A stretch of 64,000 bases of DNA from contig NZ_PCGR01000001.1 of NCBI RefSeq assembly GCF_002798305.1, positions 496,001-560,000 of the forward strand, read 5' to 3'. Positions 8,866 to 17,789 of this stretch are shown in pieces (the first letter of the stretch is position 1; every line of letters begins with the position of its first letter). The stretch is from Chryseomicrobium excrementi. Lineage in GTDB: Bacteria; Bacillota; Bacilli; Bacillales_A; Planococcaceae. The position numbers were made by a program, and so were the translations under genes. The notes under the pieces are model-generated. The model saw only the letters and a program-made list of their open reading frames with translations. It was not told where the DNA came from and did not search any database.

Positions 8866-9406
8866 TTATAAAATAAATGATACGATTCCTTGTTGGTCCT
8901 GTTTTACCACTTTTTCAATTGTCTTCATCAAACGATGTTTACTTAGAAGATCGAGCTGGGCAGTCTGTCGAAACAACGAATCCCACCGTTGAATGATCTC
9001 GAATCACTTTATCTGTCCCCAATTTCGCAGCTTGTTGGAAGGGGATGGGATCTTGACTCCATGGTGTCTAAATCAATTTGTCATGATTACCAATTGAATC
9101 AAGAATGTACCCCACGCAATCTACGAAACGGAATTTCATGTGGATATTGGACCCTTGAATAGGCATTAAAATCGCCTGCGAGGGAATAAACTTTGGTTCC
9201 GTCGTCATGATTTCTAGGCCTGCTGAGCTCTGAGGCATTTCATCAATAACACGTGCCCATTCTTCACCCTCTTCAATAGAAGGAACTACAAGATGGTCTA
9301 GTAGCTTTGTGATCAGTGTTGACTTCCCTACTCGCACAGGTCCGACTACTCCAATATAGACATCTCCATTGGTTCGTTTAGCTAGTTGATTTAAAGCACT
9401 TTGCAT
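8866..9406 (-). pseudogene. spoIVA: spoIVA relic: large internal deletion, stop codon, frameshift
   Basis: SpoIVA is the spore-coat morphogenetic ATPase, about 490 residues. Here 541 bases remain. The N-terminus is recognisable: KRTNGDVYIGVVGPVRVGKS with a Walker A loop, then DEMPQSSAGLEIMTTEPKF and FVDCVGY. An in-frame TAG at 9068-9070 stands where the family has the Asn of NTPW. The frame continues as TPWSQDPIPFQQAAKLGTD and DHSTVGFVVSTD, then at about 8962 jumps frame directly into the family C-terminus, AQLDLLSKHRLMKTIEKVV and GIVSFIL, ending at the natural stop. Roughly 300 central residues are gone. The ribosome site GAGGGGAG at ATG 9406 survives. Comparison is to the family from memory. 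This cannot make functional SpoIVA. Confidence 0.9.
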
Positions 9407-9429
9407 AGCTCCCCTCTCATATTGTAACG

Positions 9430-9460
9430 TATGAAAAAAAGACCCGCAGTACACCTGCGG
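9430..9460 (-). terminator. Terminator after yphF
   Basis: On the minus strand CCGCAG-GTGTA-CTGCGG is followed by GTCTTTTTTT. It begins two bases after the yphF stop and lies ahead of the spoIVA relic. Confidence 0.8.
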
Positions 9461-9461
9461 A

Positions 9462-10172
9462 TCATTCAGGGAGCATAAATACGGGCTCATTATTTTCATT
9501 TACAGTGTAAGGTAACGAATAGGCAGGTACGATTGGTGAGTCTTGCTCTAACAAATACCGAATATCCGTGCCTGGTTCGATTTTTTCATCAGTTTCTTGA
9601 AGGATTTTATACAGTTCAATTGAATAGTCTATAAAAATTTCACCTGTACCAATTGCAATAAGCGGTAATTGAGTGGATGAATACGGACTAGGAACTGTAA
9701 TTTCCGACTTGTATCCCATTGTCTTATAATCCAGTTTGTAAACACCTTCTGCAATGGTTTCCGCTATAGGTGCATAGCCATTTACAGATCTACGGAAATT
9801 TAGGTCTCTAAGAACTTCTGTCCCACGTAAATCTACTAATTTCACTGTTGGATTTTCTTCTACATCTCGAAGGACATATTGATAAATCCCACCAGCTTCA
9901 AAAGAATTAGGGGGTACTTGCCCCATAAAAGAAGGTACTAATTTAGTAAAATCAACAGGATATTTGATGTACTGGTCAACATCCGCTTCCCTTGTCTTGA
10001 TAGGGAGCAGCCCACCGGAATTTTCACTGAATTGATTTACGGCACTCTGCACTTGCTCTAACTGCTCCGGATAAGGGTTCACATTATCCGGCTCGTAACC
10101 ACTCTTATACCCACAGGCCGATAACAGTAAAATCAAGCTAGTAAGGACAACAAATTTACTAATTCGTTTCAT
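9462..10172 (-). CDS. yphF: YphF-type lipoprotein of unknown function
   Basis: This 236-residue predicted lipoprotein begins MKRISKFVVLTSLILLLSAC, a signal peptide with lipobox LSAC, so the mature protein would be anchored to the outer face of the membrane at Cys20. The rest is a soluble domain with no motif I can name. Position between spoIVA and gpsA, next to the YphE membrane protein, identifies it as the B. subtilis YphF orthologue, whose role is unknown. A longer frame opens at 10274, but ATG 10172 directly precedes the signal peptide and overlaps the yphE stop by one base (TGATG). Confidence 0.82.
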   Translation of the reverse strand: MKRISKFVVLTSLILLLSACGYKSGYEPDNVNPYPEQLEQVQSAVNQFSENSGGLLPIKTREADVDQYIKYPVDFTKLVPSFMGQVPPNSFEAGGIYQYVLRDVEENPTVKLVDLRGTEVLRDLNFRRSVNGYAPIAETIAEGVYKLDYKTMGYKSEITVPSPYSSTQLPLIAIGTGEIFIDYSIELYKILQETDEKIEPGTDIRYLLEQDSPIVPAYSLPYTVNENNEPVFMLPE

Positions 10173-10375
10173 CAGGCAGTCCCTCTTGTCGGATTGAAGA
10201 TGATGTACAGCATGGAAATAAACCCAAGTATTAAACAAACCCATGCAACGATGCGAATCGGCCAAGCGACCCATTTATTTGTCACTTTAGAGTGAACAAA
10301 CAACATCAGCAACATCGCAATAAACATGAATCCCATAGAACCAAAGGAAATCCACATTTTGTCTAATGACGACAT
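10172..10375 (-). CDS. yphE: YphE-type small membrane protein (DUF2768)
   Basis: This 67-residue protein has two predicted membrane helices (about 13-27 and 39-58) joined by a short basic loop HSKVTNKWVAWP. It matches the DUF2768/YphE family by size, topology and position between gpsA and yphF. Function is unknown. It is translationally coupled to yphF through a one-base stop/start overlap, so the two products may work together at the membrane. Confidence 0.8.
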   Translation of the reverse strand: MSSLDKMWISFGSMGFMFIAMLLMLFVHSKVTNKWVAWPIRIVAWVCLILGFISMLYIIFNPTRGTA

Positions 10376-10391
10376 GATAATCCCACTTTCT

Positions 10392-11411
10392 TTAAAACGA
10401 TTTAAAATCTTCTAATTCGTGCTTTTTTGTACGTAACATTAATTGATCAACGCCTTCTTTTGGCGTCATCCCTTCAAATAACACATTATACAAAGCATGA
10501 GTAATAGGCATTTCAATAGCATATTTCTGTGATAGTTGGTACGCCGCTTTGGTAGTTCGCACGCCTTCAACAACCATCCCCATATCTTCTAATACTTGCT
10601 CTAGTGAATTCCCTTTTCCTAATAGATTTCCGGCTCGCCAATTGCGAGAATGAACGGAAGTACACGTAACAATTAAATCTCCCATACCGGTCAACCCAAT
10701 AAATGTATAAGGTTCTGCACCCATTTTAATTCCTAAACGGCTGATTTCAGCAAGACCCCGAGTGATTAGTGCTGCTTTAGCATTATCGCCATATCCTAAG
10801 CCATCGACAATCCCAGCGGCCAAAGCAATCACATTTTTAAGAGCCCCACCTAATTCAACACCAATCACATCTTCATTTGTATAAACACGAAGGTAGTGAT
10901 TCATAAACAAATCTTGAACGAACTTTGCAGAATCTTCATCAACACTTGCAGCTGTGACAGTCGTCGGATGACGAAGTACCACTTCTTCTGCGTGACTTGG
11001 ACCAGAGAGAACTACAATACTCTCTCGCAAATGCTCCGGAATCTCTTCCTCAAGAATTTCAGAGATACGCTTTAAAGAGTCCGGCTCAATGCCTTTTGAG
11101 ACATGTACAAATGTTTTAGGTTCTGTTAAAAATGGCAAGAAGTTTTGAATAACTTCACGGAATGCTTTTGTTGGAACAGCCAGAACTATTGTTGGTGCAT
11201 GCTCTAGAGCAGTTTTTAAATCAGACGTAGCAGCGAGATTCATCGGAAGCTCGCTGTCTGGTAAATACTTTTTATTTGTATGGGAGTCATTGATTTCTTG
11301 CGCTTGATCTTTTCGGTGAGACCAAATCAATGTATCGTGTTGATTTTCTGCGAGTACAAATGCTAGAGCTGTGCCCCAACTTCCCGCTCCTAAGACTGTG
11401 ACGGAATGCAA
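10392..11411 (-). CDS. gpsA: NAD(P)H-dependent glycerol-3-phosphate dehydrogenase
   Basis: This enzyme makes sn-glycerol-3-phosphate from DHAP for phospholipid synthesis. The Rossmann motif [18 protein letters not shown] opens the protein, followed by VPTKAFREV, the catalytic lysine segment [21 protein letters not shown] (about 185-205) and [14 protein letters not shown]. The frame starts at GTG 11420, but AAAGGAG is only about one base away. TTG 11411 gives ideal spacing and the N-terminus [10 protein letters not shown], so I use that (339 residues). It lies just downstream of der. Confidence 0.95.
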   Translation of the reverse strand: MHSVTVLGAGSWGTALAFVLAENQHDTLIWSHRKDQAQEINDSHTNKKYLPDSELPMNLAATSDLKTALEHAPTIVLAVPTKAFREVIQNFLPFLTEPKTFVHVSKGIEPDSLKRISEILEEEIPEHLRESIVVLSGPSHAEEVVLRHPTTVTAASVDEDSAKFVQDLFMNHYLRVYTNEDVIGVELGGALKNVIALAAGIVDGLGYGDNAKAALITRGLAEISRLGIKMGAEPYTFIGLTGMGDLIVTCTSVHSRNWRAGNLLGKGNSLEQVLEDMGMVVEGVRTTKAAYQLSQKYAIEMPITHALYNVLFEGMTPKEGVDQLMLRTKKHELEDFKSF

Positions 11412-11426
11412 ACACTCCACTCTCCT

Positions 11427-12737
11427 TTACGTACGTGCACGTGCAATAATTTTGATTGGAGTTCCTTCGAAATCGAATGCTTCACGAATACGATTTTCAA
11501 GGAAACGGTTATACGAGAAGTGCATAAGTTCCGGTTCATTGACGAAAACAACGAACGTCGGTGGACGAGTAGCCACTTGAGTCGCGTAATAAATACGTAA
11601 ACGTTTCCCTTTATCAGAAGGTGCCGGGTTACGTGCTACGGCATCTTCAATGACTTCATTCAAAATAGATGACTGGATGCGCATAGAATGATTTTCACTT
11701 ACACGTTGAATAATTGGGAATATCGAATGTACCCGTTGTTTCGTCTTAGCAGAAACAAAGACGATTGGAGCATAATCTAAGAATAAGAAATGTTCACGGA
11801 TTTGTTGAGTGAACACGTTCATAGTCTTTTCATCTTTTTCTAATGCGTCCCACTTGTTGACTACGATAATGACACCGCGGCCAGCCTCGTGAGCATAACC
11901 TGCGATCTTCTTATCTTGTTCTTGTATTCCTTCTTCTGCATTTAAAACGACTAAAACAACGTCAGAGCGTTCAATCGCTTTAAGTGCACGAAGAACACTG
12001 TATTTCTCTGTACTTTCATATACTTTCCCTTTTTTACGCATACCGGCTGTATCAATCATGACATATTCTTGATCATCTACTGTGTAACGAGTATCGATTG
12101 CATCACGCGTTGTACCTGCAACATCACTCACGATGACACGTTCTTGACCAAGCACTGCATTAATTAAAGAGGATTTCCCAACGTTCGGACGACCGATAAG
12201 AGAGAATTTGATGACTTCATCTCCGTAATCTTCATCCCCATCTTCTGGGAAGTGTTTTGCTGCTTCATCTAGGAGATCACCAAGACCTAATCCGTGAGAA
12301 CCAGAGATCGGGAACGGCTCTCCCATGCCAAGAGCATAAAAGTCATAGATCATATCTCTCATATCAGGGTTATCAATTTTATTCACAGCCAATACAACCG
12401 GTTTTTTTGTTTTATACAAAATGCGCGCTACGTATTCATCTGCAGCTGTTACGCCTTCACGTCCATTAGTCAGAAAAATAATGACGTCTGCTTCTTCCAT
12501 TGCGACTTCAGCTTGCTGCTTGATCTGCTCTAGGAAAGGTTCGTCACTCAGTTCAATTCCGCCTGTATCAATAATGCTAAAATCATGTGTCAGCCATTCA
12601 GCTGAGCTATAGATACGATCACGTGTAACTCCAGGTACATCTTCTACAATGGAGACACGCTCTCCTACAATTCGATTAAAAATAGTCGATTTGCCAACGT
12701 TCGGCCTACCGACGATTGCTACTACTGGTTTTGTCAT
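11427..12737 (-). CDS. der: Ribosome-assembly GTPase Der (EngA)
   Basis: This essential double-GTPase acts in 50S ribosomal subunit maturation. The 436 residues contain two G domains, each with the P-loop GRPNVGKS (about 8-15 and 182-189), DTGGIE and [11 protein letters not shown]3 motifs, NKID and NKWD G4 motifs, and a C-terminal KH-like domain with [23 protein letters not shown] 12737 has GGAAGG nine bases before it. The in-frame ATG at 12746 abuts the ribosome site and is unlikely. It precedes gpsA by 15 bases. Confidence 0.97.
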   Translation of the reverse strand: MTKPVVAIVGRPNVGKSTIFNRIVGERVSIVEDVPGVTRDRIYSSAEWLTHDFSIIDTGGIELSDEPFLEQIKQQAEVAMEEADVIIFLTNGREGVTAADEYVARILYKTKKPVVLAVNKIDNPDMRDMIYDFYALGMGEPFPISGSHGLGLGDLLDEAAKHFPEDGDEDYGDEVIKFSLIGRPNVGKSSLINAVLGQERVIVSDVAGTTRDAIDTRYTVDDQEYVMIDTAGMRKKGKVYESTEKYSVLRALKAIERSDVVLVVLNAEEGIQEQDKKIAGYAHEAGRGVIIVVNKWDALEKDEKTMNVFTQQIREHFLFLDYAPIVFVSAKTKQRVHSIFPIIQRVSENHSMRIQSSILNEVIEDAVARNPAPSDKGKRLRIYYATQVATRPPTFVVFVNEPELMHFSYNRFLENRIREAFDFEGTPIKIIARART

Positions 12738-12790
12738 TTCGTTCATCCTTCCAACTTCATCTACAAGGTATTATACACGAATCGCTGGTA

Positions 12791-12821
12791 AAAAGAAAAA
12801 ACAGAGGCGCTAGGGCCTCTG
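12791..12821 (-). terminator. Terminator after ypfD
   Basis: CAGAGGCCCTAGCGCCTCTG on the minus strand is a strong hairpin followed by TTTTTTCTTTTT. It separates the S1-like gene from der. Confidence 0.85.
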
Positions 12822-12828
12822 TTCATCC

Positions 12829-13971
12829 TTATTCTTTATTAAAATCTTTGAAGCGGTCACCAAGAACATCTGAGATAGAGAAGCCTTTGTTTTCCTCTGG
12901 CATCTCATAATCGGAGAAATCTTCCGCTGTGTTTTCCTGGAGTTCTTTCATGCTAAGTGAAAGGCGTCTCTCCTCAGGTTTCACGTCTAGTACTTTGACT
13001 TCAACTTCTTGACCTTCACTCAACACTTCATTTGGTGAACCGATGTGTTGGTGAGAAATTTGTGAAATATGAACAAGCCCTTCGACTCCTGGGAACACTT
13101 CTACAAAAGCTCCATAACTTACTAAACGCTTTACTGTCCCTTTGTGAACGGAACCAATCTCTGCTTTTTCAGCAACGGACTCCCATGGTCCAGGTAGCGT
13201 GTCTTTGATGGATAAAGAGATGCGCTCTGCATCCCGATCTACAGACAAGATTTTCACTTTTACTTTTTGACCTTCTGTCAAAGCGCTTGCTACATTGTCA
13301 AGATGGTCGTGTGAGATTTGAGAAATGTGCACAAGGCCATCTACTCCACCGATATCAACAAATGCTCCAAACGAAGCCAGTCGTTGAACAGTTCCTTCCA
13401 CAACACTACCTACTTCTAGTTGTTCAAGTGTTTGTTGTTTTAATGAAGATTTTTGTTCTTCAACCACAGCACGGTGTGATAGAATCACGCGGTTCTTTTC
13501 TTTGTCTAGCTCTACGATTTTAAATTCCATCATACGGCCTTTATAATCATCAAAGTTTTCCACAAAGTGGTCTTCAATCAAAGACGCTGGGATAAATCCA
13601 CGTACACCAATATCTACCACAAGACCGCCTTTAACAACTTCTTTCACTTCGGTCTCGATGATCGTGCCTGCATTAAATTTCTCTTCTAAACCTTCCCAAG
13701 CGCTTTCTGCATCTGCTTTGCGCTTTGAAAGGACATAATTTTCTTCTTCAACTTTCGTAACCATCAGAGTCAGCTCGTCACCAGGTGACACCACATCCGA
13801 TGCTTTTTCTACGTGCAGACTTGATAACTCACTGATGGGCACAATGCCATCAAAGGGTGCGTTCTCAATTGTAACCGTAATCGATTTTTCATCGACTTGT
13901 TCTACTTTTGCTTGAACAATATCCCCTTCTTTGAGTACTGGGATATCATTTACATTCATTTCTTCTGTCAT
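12829..13971 (-). CDS. ypfD: Ribosomal protein S1-like RNA-binding protein
   Basis: This 380-residue protein has four S1 repeats. The third and fourth are clearest: VEGTVQRLASFGAFVDIGGV (about 193) and HKGTVKRLVSYGAFVEVFPG (about 278), each followed by DGLVHISQISHDH or EGLVHISQISHQH. The first two are more diverged. Firmicute YpfD (annotated rpsA) is shorter than proteobacterial S1, and its role on the ribosome is not settled. The start at ATG 13971 has GGAGGAGG upstream; an alternative at 13989 is less likely. It lies after cmk and plsC, a conserved neighbourhood. Confidence 0.93.
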   Translation of the reverse strand: MTEEMNVNDIPVLKEGDIVQAKVEQVDEKSITVTIENAPFDGIVPISELSSLHVEKASDVVSPGDELTLMVTKVEEENYVLSKRKADAESAWEGLEEKFNAGTIIETEVKEVVKGGLVVDIGVRGFIPASLIEDHFVENFDDYKGRMMEFKIVELDKEKNRVILSHRAVVEEQKSSLKQQTLEQLEVGSVVEGTVQRLASFGAFVDIGGVDGLVHISQISHDHLDNVASALTEGQKVKVKILSVDRDAERISLSIKDTLPGPWESVAEKAEIGSVHKGTVKRLVSYGAFVEVFPGVEGLVHISQISHQHIGSPNEVLSEGQEVEVKVLDVKPEERRLSLSMKELQENTAEDFSDYEMPEENKGFSISDVLGDRFKDFNKE

Positions 13972-14089
13972 AAGATTATCCTCCTCCACTACGTCTATAC
14001 CTTATTTTAGTCGAAACTGGCTATAAATACAAAACCTAGCCATTACCTACTAGAAGGGATATGGGACGAAAGTATTCGTCGTGATGAAG

Positions 14090-14671
14090 TTACTTATGCT
14101 TATCAATTAATTTTTGGATCTCCGCCATGATGGCTTCTGTAACGACTTCAGCAGATGCTTTTTGCTCTCTAAATGCAGTCATGTCCATTGGCTCTCCGTA
14201 GACTACTTTCAGCCGTTTAAAAGGCTTATAAGGTCCTACAATGGCTGTTGGTACAACAACTGCATTTCCTCGAAGTGCAAAAAATCCTGCACCAGCTAGT
14301 CCCTTTTTCAATTGACCATCTTTTGAGCGTGTCCCTTCAGGGAACAATCCTACGACATTGCCTTCTTTAAGAAGTTGAATCGCTTTTCTCATCGCTTCGC
14401 GATCACTCATACCACGCTTTACTGGAAAGGCATTTAAGCGAGGAATCAGTGTTTTTAAGATAGGCGTATTAAATAGTTCTTCTTTGGCCATAAAGTGAAC
14501 CGGTCGAGGGGCCAAGATGCCTACGACTGGTGGATCCAGAGCATGAATATGATTAGAACAGATTAGTACTCCGCCTTCTTTAGGAAAGTGTTCATGTCCA
14601 CGAACATCAAACCGGTAGATTGGGGCTAAGGCCCCGTAGACGACACTTTTTGCAAATTGATAAAAGTTCAT
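14090..14671 (-). CDS. plsC: 1-acyl-sn-glycerol-3-phosphate acyltransferase
   Basis: This enzyme acylates lysophosphatidic acid to phosphatidic acid at the inner face of the membrane. It has 193 residues with the acyltransferase motifs CSNHIHALDPP (the HX4D box, about 39-49), AFPVKRGMSD (motif II), FPEGTRSKDGQ (motif III, about 114-124) and VVPTAIVG (motif IV). The N-terminal hydrophobic stretch may bind the membrane. The start overlaps the cmk stop by four bases, so the two are translationally coupled. Confidence 0.94.
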   Translation of the reverse strand: MNFYQFAKSVVYGALAPIYRFDVRGHEHFPKEGGVLICSNHIHALDPPVVGILAPRPVHFMAKEELFNTPILKTLIPRLNAFPVKRGMSDREAMRKAIQLLKEGNVVGLFPEGTRSKDGQLKKGLAGAGFFALRGNAVVVPTAIVGPYKPFKRLKVVYGEPMDMTAFREQKASAEVVTEAIMAEIQKLIDKHK

Positions 14672-15345
14672 ACAGCAGACTCCTTCTCTTTAGCTAGCTG
14701 AACGATTTTTTCTACAACTTGATCAATTGAGAGGTTTGTAGTGTCTAAGTAAATGGCATCTTCCGCTTGAACTAGCGGAGAAGCTTCTCTCTCACTATCT
14801 AATTTATCACGTTTAATGATATCTGCTTTAAGCTGTTCCAAGTCACTTGGGATTCCTCTTTTTTCATTATCAAGCAGACGACGTCTTGCACGCTCATCTG
14901 CAGAAGCAGACATAAAGATTTTTAATTCAGCATCCGGAATTACATGAGTTCCGATATCTCGACCATCCATAATAACTCCACCTGTTTGTGCGAGTACCAT
15001 CTGGCGATCCACCAATTCTTGACGCACACGTGCATGAGCTGCTACTTCAGAGACATTAGACGTCACTTCTGTTGTACGGATTTCGTTTGAAACGTTGATG
15101 CCATCAAGATATACTTGCTGACCAGTTTCAGAAGGACGAAGCTCTATAGTTGTTTGTTTCAAGAGGTCGACTAATGCCGCCTCATCAGATAAATCTAATT
15201 GATGCTCCATTGATTTGTATGTAATCGCTCTATACATCGCACCTGTGTCCACGTATGTATAATTCAGTTTTTCAGCTGCCATTTTGGCTATAGTAGACTT
15301 TCCAGCGCCCGCTGGTCCGTCAATTGCAATGCGTATTGTTTTCAT
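14668..15345 (-). CDS. cmk: Cytidylate kinase
   Basis: This enzyme phosphorylates CMP and dCMP to the diphosphates. The 225 residues open with the P-loop IAIDGPAGAGKSTIAK (about 6-21), then YVDTGAMYRAITYKS, the dC-binding insert, GRDIGTHVIPDAELKIF (about 128) and the lid ASADERARRRLLDN. The start is ATG at 15345 with CTGGAGGATACGAAA upstream. It heads the cmk-plsC pair, with ypfD further downstream. Confidence 0.96.
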   Translation of the reverse strand: MKTIRIAIDGPAGAGKSTIAKMAAEKLNYTYVDTGAMYRAITYKSMEHQLDLSDEAALVDLLKQTTIELRPSETGQQVYLDGINVSNEIRTTEVTSNVSEVAAHARVRQELVDRQMVLAQTGGVIMDGRDIGTHVIPDAELKIFMSASADERARRRLLDNEKRGIPSDLEQLKADIIKRDKLDSEREASPLVQAEDAIYLDTTNLSIDQVVEKIVQLAKEKESAV

Positions 15346-15383
15346 TTTCGTATCCTCCAGTTCATCAGAAACAGTTTACCATA

Positions 15384-15417
15384 AAACCCCCTCTAATTCG
15401 AAGTAAATTGGAGGGGG
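15384..15417 (-). terminator. Terminator upstream of cmk, after the PepSY-like relic
   Basis: On the minus strand CCCCCTC and AATT pair with AATT and GAGGGGG across a short loop, followed by TTTTAT. It ends whatever transcript covers the frameshifted gene at 15423-15727. Confidence 0.75.
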
Positions 15418-15422
15418 CCAGT

Positions 15423-15727
15423 TCAAGCATTATTTTTTTCTTTTTTTACAAACTCATGTGTCACAGCATCGACAAACAACGTATAGTTTTCCCCTTGAGC
15501 GGTTTGAAATTTGAGTTCGTAACATAGCTGTTGTTGATACGATTTCGTTTCCAAGTAGGCTAGATTTGACTCTAACACTTCTTCGCCCTCACTCACTACT
15601 TCAGTGGCTTCAAATTCTACGGGTTTAGTATCAGGTAGCTTCTCTTCTTGAATTCACCCTGAAGCGATGTAGTAGCTAGTACAGATACTAATAACAACGC
15701 ACCTGTTAAATGTTTCCACTTATTCAT
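15423..15727 (-). pseudogene. Frameshifted small secreted PepSY-like protein at the sleB-ypeB position
   Basis: The minus strand starts ATG at 15727 and reads MNKWKHLTGALLLVSVLATT, a good signal peptide. Near 15652-15656 the frame is lost. Restoring one base joins it to a second frame, IQEEKLPDTKPVEFEATEVV, continuing through SYQQQLCYELKFQTAQG and YTLFVDAVTHEFVKKE, which looks like a PepSY-type beta hairpin. The repaired product would be 101 residues. In B. subtilis the germination genes sleB and ypeB occupy this spot next to prsW, and YpeB ends in PepSY-like repeats. It could be a collapsed ypeB, an unrelated small secreted protein that has shifted frame, or a sequencing error. Confidence 0.5.
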
Positions 15728-15779
15728 TACACGATTTTCTTCCTTTTTCGTTACCATGTGATGAATTGTGAAATCTATA

Positions 15780-15807
15780 CAAAAAAGCCTCTGAAATGCT
15801 CAGAGGC
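15780..15807 (-). terminator. Terminator after prsW
   Basis: GCCTCTGAGCATTTCAGAGGC on the minus strand followed by TTTTTTG. It lies seven bases beyond the prsW stop. Confidence 0.85.
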
Positions 15808-15813
15808 CAGAAA

Positions 15814-16503
15814 TTATTTGGTTTCGGAATTATGAAAAGGATGGTTTTTTAAATGGTAATTTCGAGATAACAGGTGCGCTTGTTTGACACGTGACAGTGC
15901 AACTATCCAAAGGCCTAACATAAAGAGTGACCAAAGTAAAATTTGGTCTTGAGCGGTGTAGATGAGAGCGTTGTATAAAAAGTGCAAAAGCAATGGAGCT
16001 AATAAAGCTAGTACGAGCTGAGTCTTCTGACGCGCTTGTACAAATTGCGCTCTCCCTAAATAATAACCCATCACGACACCGAATAGTGCGTGGCTTGAAA
16101 CAGGTAATAAAGCTCGTAAAATCGCATCGTTCATTCCAAAGCTCACAAGAAACAATAAGTTCTCTACTGTAGCAAATCCTAGGGATACACTTGCTCCGTA
16201 TAAAATGCCATCATAAGGATCTGCAAAGCGGGTCTGTTTGAATATAGCTACTAGCAGAATCAGCCATTTGAAAAATTCTTCAAGTAGCGCAGATAAACTT
16301 CCACTAAAGAACGAAGTGTCTGTAAGAGCGGTCTCTGCTTGAACAACGTATTGAATAAAGAGAATCGGGAAAGTTAAGACAGCGCCATATATGAATGCAT
16401 AAAAGAGTAGACGACTCGGTTCCGATTCAATTTCTCTACGTAAATAAAAATAACTAAGTAACGCTAGAGAAGGAGCTATGGCCACTGTAAACACTATGAA
16501 CAC
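15814..16503 (-). CDS. prsW: Intramembrane protease PrsW
   Basis: This is a polytopic membrane protease that in B. subtilis makes the site-1 cut in the anti-sigma factor RsiW. The 229 residues contain about seven hydrophobic helices and the family motifs LLEEFFKW (catalytic glutamates, about 70-77), YDGILYGASVSLGFATVENLL (about 93-113), SSHALFGVVMGYYLG (about 133) and LLHFLYNAL. The start is GTG at 16503, close behind GGGGGAGG. It is divergent from ansA with a 64-base gap. The sleB and ypeB genes that normally follow are missing or reduced to the relic at 15423. Confidence 0.93.
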   Translation of the reverse strand: MFIVFTVAIAPSLALLSYFYLRREIESEPSRLLFYAFIYGAVLTFPILFIQYVVQAETALTDTSFFSGSLSALLEEFFKWLILLVAIFKQTRFADPYDGILYGASVSLGFATVENLLFLVSFGMNDAILRALLPVSSHALFGVVMGYYLGRAQFVQARQKTQLVLALLAPLLLHFLYNALIYTAQDQILLWSLFMLGLWIVALSRVKQAHLLSRNYHLKNHPFHNSETK

Positions 16504-16567
16504 TTTTCCTCCCCCTCTCTTGTGGTACTATACTCTTATCGTACCATTTTATTTAAGGGGTGTGAAA

Positions 16568-17548
16568 ATGAAAAATTTATTAGTACTACATACCGGTGGA
16601 ACTATCTCTATGCATGCAGACGAAAAAAGCACAGCTGTCATGCCCTCTGCTATCAATCCTTTGACTGCTGAACTTGATAAACTTGCAGCTCTCGCCAGAA
16701 TAAAAGAAATTGAAGTATTTAATTTACCTTCCCCTCACATGACACCTGCACATATGCTCGAGTTGAAAAATGTGATTGTGCAGGAACTTGAGAAAACTTC
16801 ATTTGACGGTGTCGTCATTACTCACGGAACGGATACACTTGAGGAGACAGCGTATTTTTTAGATTTAACTCTACACACGGATATACCTATCGTTATGACG
16901 GGAGCCATGCGTTCTTCAAACGAGTTGGGAGCAGATGGGGTTTATAATTTATTAGGTGCAGCTAGAGTCGCCTTGCACAAGAGTGCCCGCGAAATAGGCG
17001 TCCTAGTGGTGTTAAATGATGAGATCCATACAGCCGAAAATGTTACAAAAACGCACACTAGCAATGTCTCAACCTTTCAATCGCCATCCTATGGTCCTAT
17101 AGGTCACATCACGAAAACCATAATTCATTTCCACCATAGACCGAACCGTACTCCATTTTTACCAATCACCGATCTAAAAAAACGGGTGGCTCTATTAAAA
17201 GTATATGCAGGAATGGAGCCAGAACTTGTCCGCGCCGTATGTTCTAGCGGTTTTGATGGATTGATTTTAGAAGGTCTTGGTCAAGGGAATGTGCCTCCCG
17301 CCCTGGTAGCTGAGATTGACTTGCTTCAACAACAACAGATTCCTGTCGTTTTGGTATCTCGCTGTTTTAATGGGATTGCGCTAGACGTCTATGGATATGC
17401 TGGCGGTGGACGAGATTTAAAGAATCGTGGCGTTCACTTTGCTCATGGATTAAATGGTCAAAAAGCTCGACTTGCCTTACTTGCTGCATTGCATCAAGAG
17501 AATCCTAGTCAAGCGTTAGATGACTTTTTTCATTATCCAGCGGAATGA
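16568..17548 (+). CDS. ansA: L-asparaginase, type I
   Basis: This enzyme hydrolyses L-asparagine to aspartate and ammonia. The 326 residues carry both threonine motifs of the family: LLVLHTGGTISMHAD at residues 4-18 and VVITHGTDTLEETAYFLDL (about 79-97), plus VMTGAMRSSNELGADG. There is no signal peptide, so it is cytoplasmic. The frame opens at 16478, but ATG 16568 follows AAGGGGTG and matches the family N-terminus. TATACT at about 16530 may be its -10. It is convergent with ypdA, and the intergenic space holds repeat copy A. Confidence 0.94.
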   Translation: MKNLLVLHTGGTISMHADEKSTAVMPSAINPLTAELDKLAALARIKEIEVFNLPSPHMTPAHMLELKNVIVQELEKTSFDGVVITHGTDTLEETAYFLDLTLHTDIPIVMTGAMRSSNELGADGVYNLLGAARVALHKSAREIGVLVVLNDEIHTAENVTKTHTSNVSTFQSPSYGPIGHITKTIIHFHHRPNRTPFLPITDLKKRVALLKVYAGMEPELVRAVCSSGFDGLILEGLGQGNVPPALVAEIDLLQQQQIPVVLVSRCFNGIALDVYGYAGGGRDLKNRGVHFAHGLNGQKARLALLAALHQENPSQALDDFFHYPAE

Positions 17549-17552
17549 TTTT

Positions 17553-17744
17553 AGATGTGTAGAACGCCGTTCTTAAAAATTTCATCAACGCCAGGCGCAC
17601 CAATTGATATGCATTTAGTCTCGGTTGGGGTGAATGGTATTGATGGGGATTTCTGGCGTTCGCACCTCGATTCCTTTTAGATGTAAAGCCAACTGTCCAG
17701 AAATCTTGTAAACTGCCGATGTGGATTGGAAAGCGCATTTGGCA
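17553..17744 (+). repeat. Intergenic inverted-repeat element, copy A (full unit plus partial unit)
   Basis: The element starts five bases after the ansA stop. The full unit (17553-17668) runs from AGATGTGTAGAACGCC to GGGGATTTCTGGCGTTCG, and its two ends are inverted repeats of each other. Inside, ATTTCATCAA pairs with TTGATGGGGAT. A partial second unit (17679-17744) repeats the left end as TAGATGTAAAGCC and CCAGAAATCTTG, then breaks off. Copies B and C share the ends but have different, still self-complementary inner arms. No coding frame is evident. I do not recognise the family. Confidence 0.75.
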
Positions 17745-17785
17745 AAAAGGCATCTACTCAACAATTTGAGAGTAGATGCCTTTTT
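17744..17785. terminator. Terminator between ansA and ypdA
   Basis: GGCATCTACTC and GAGTAGATGCC form an 11-bp stem with A-run before and T-run after. It lies five bases from the ypdA stop and can serve both convergent genes. Confidence 0.9.
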
Positions 17786-17789
17786 GGTG

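Noticed and set aside
9068-9499. A 143-residue P-loop GTPase-like protein starting at 9499
   Set aside because: The extra N-terminus reads through the yphF terminator, and the P-loop segment is the start of the spoIVA relic with its own ATG at 9406.
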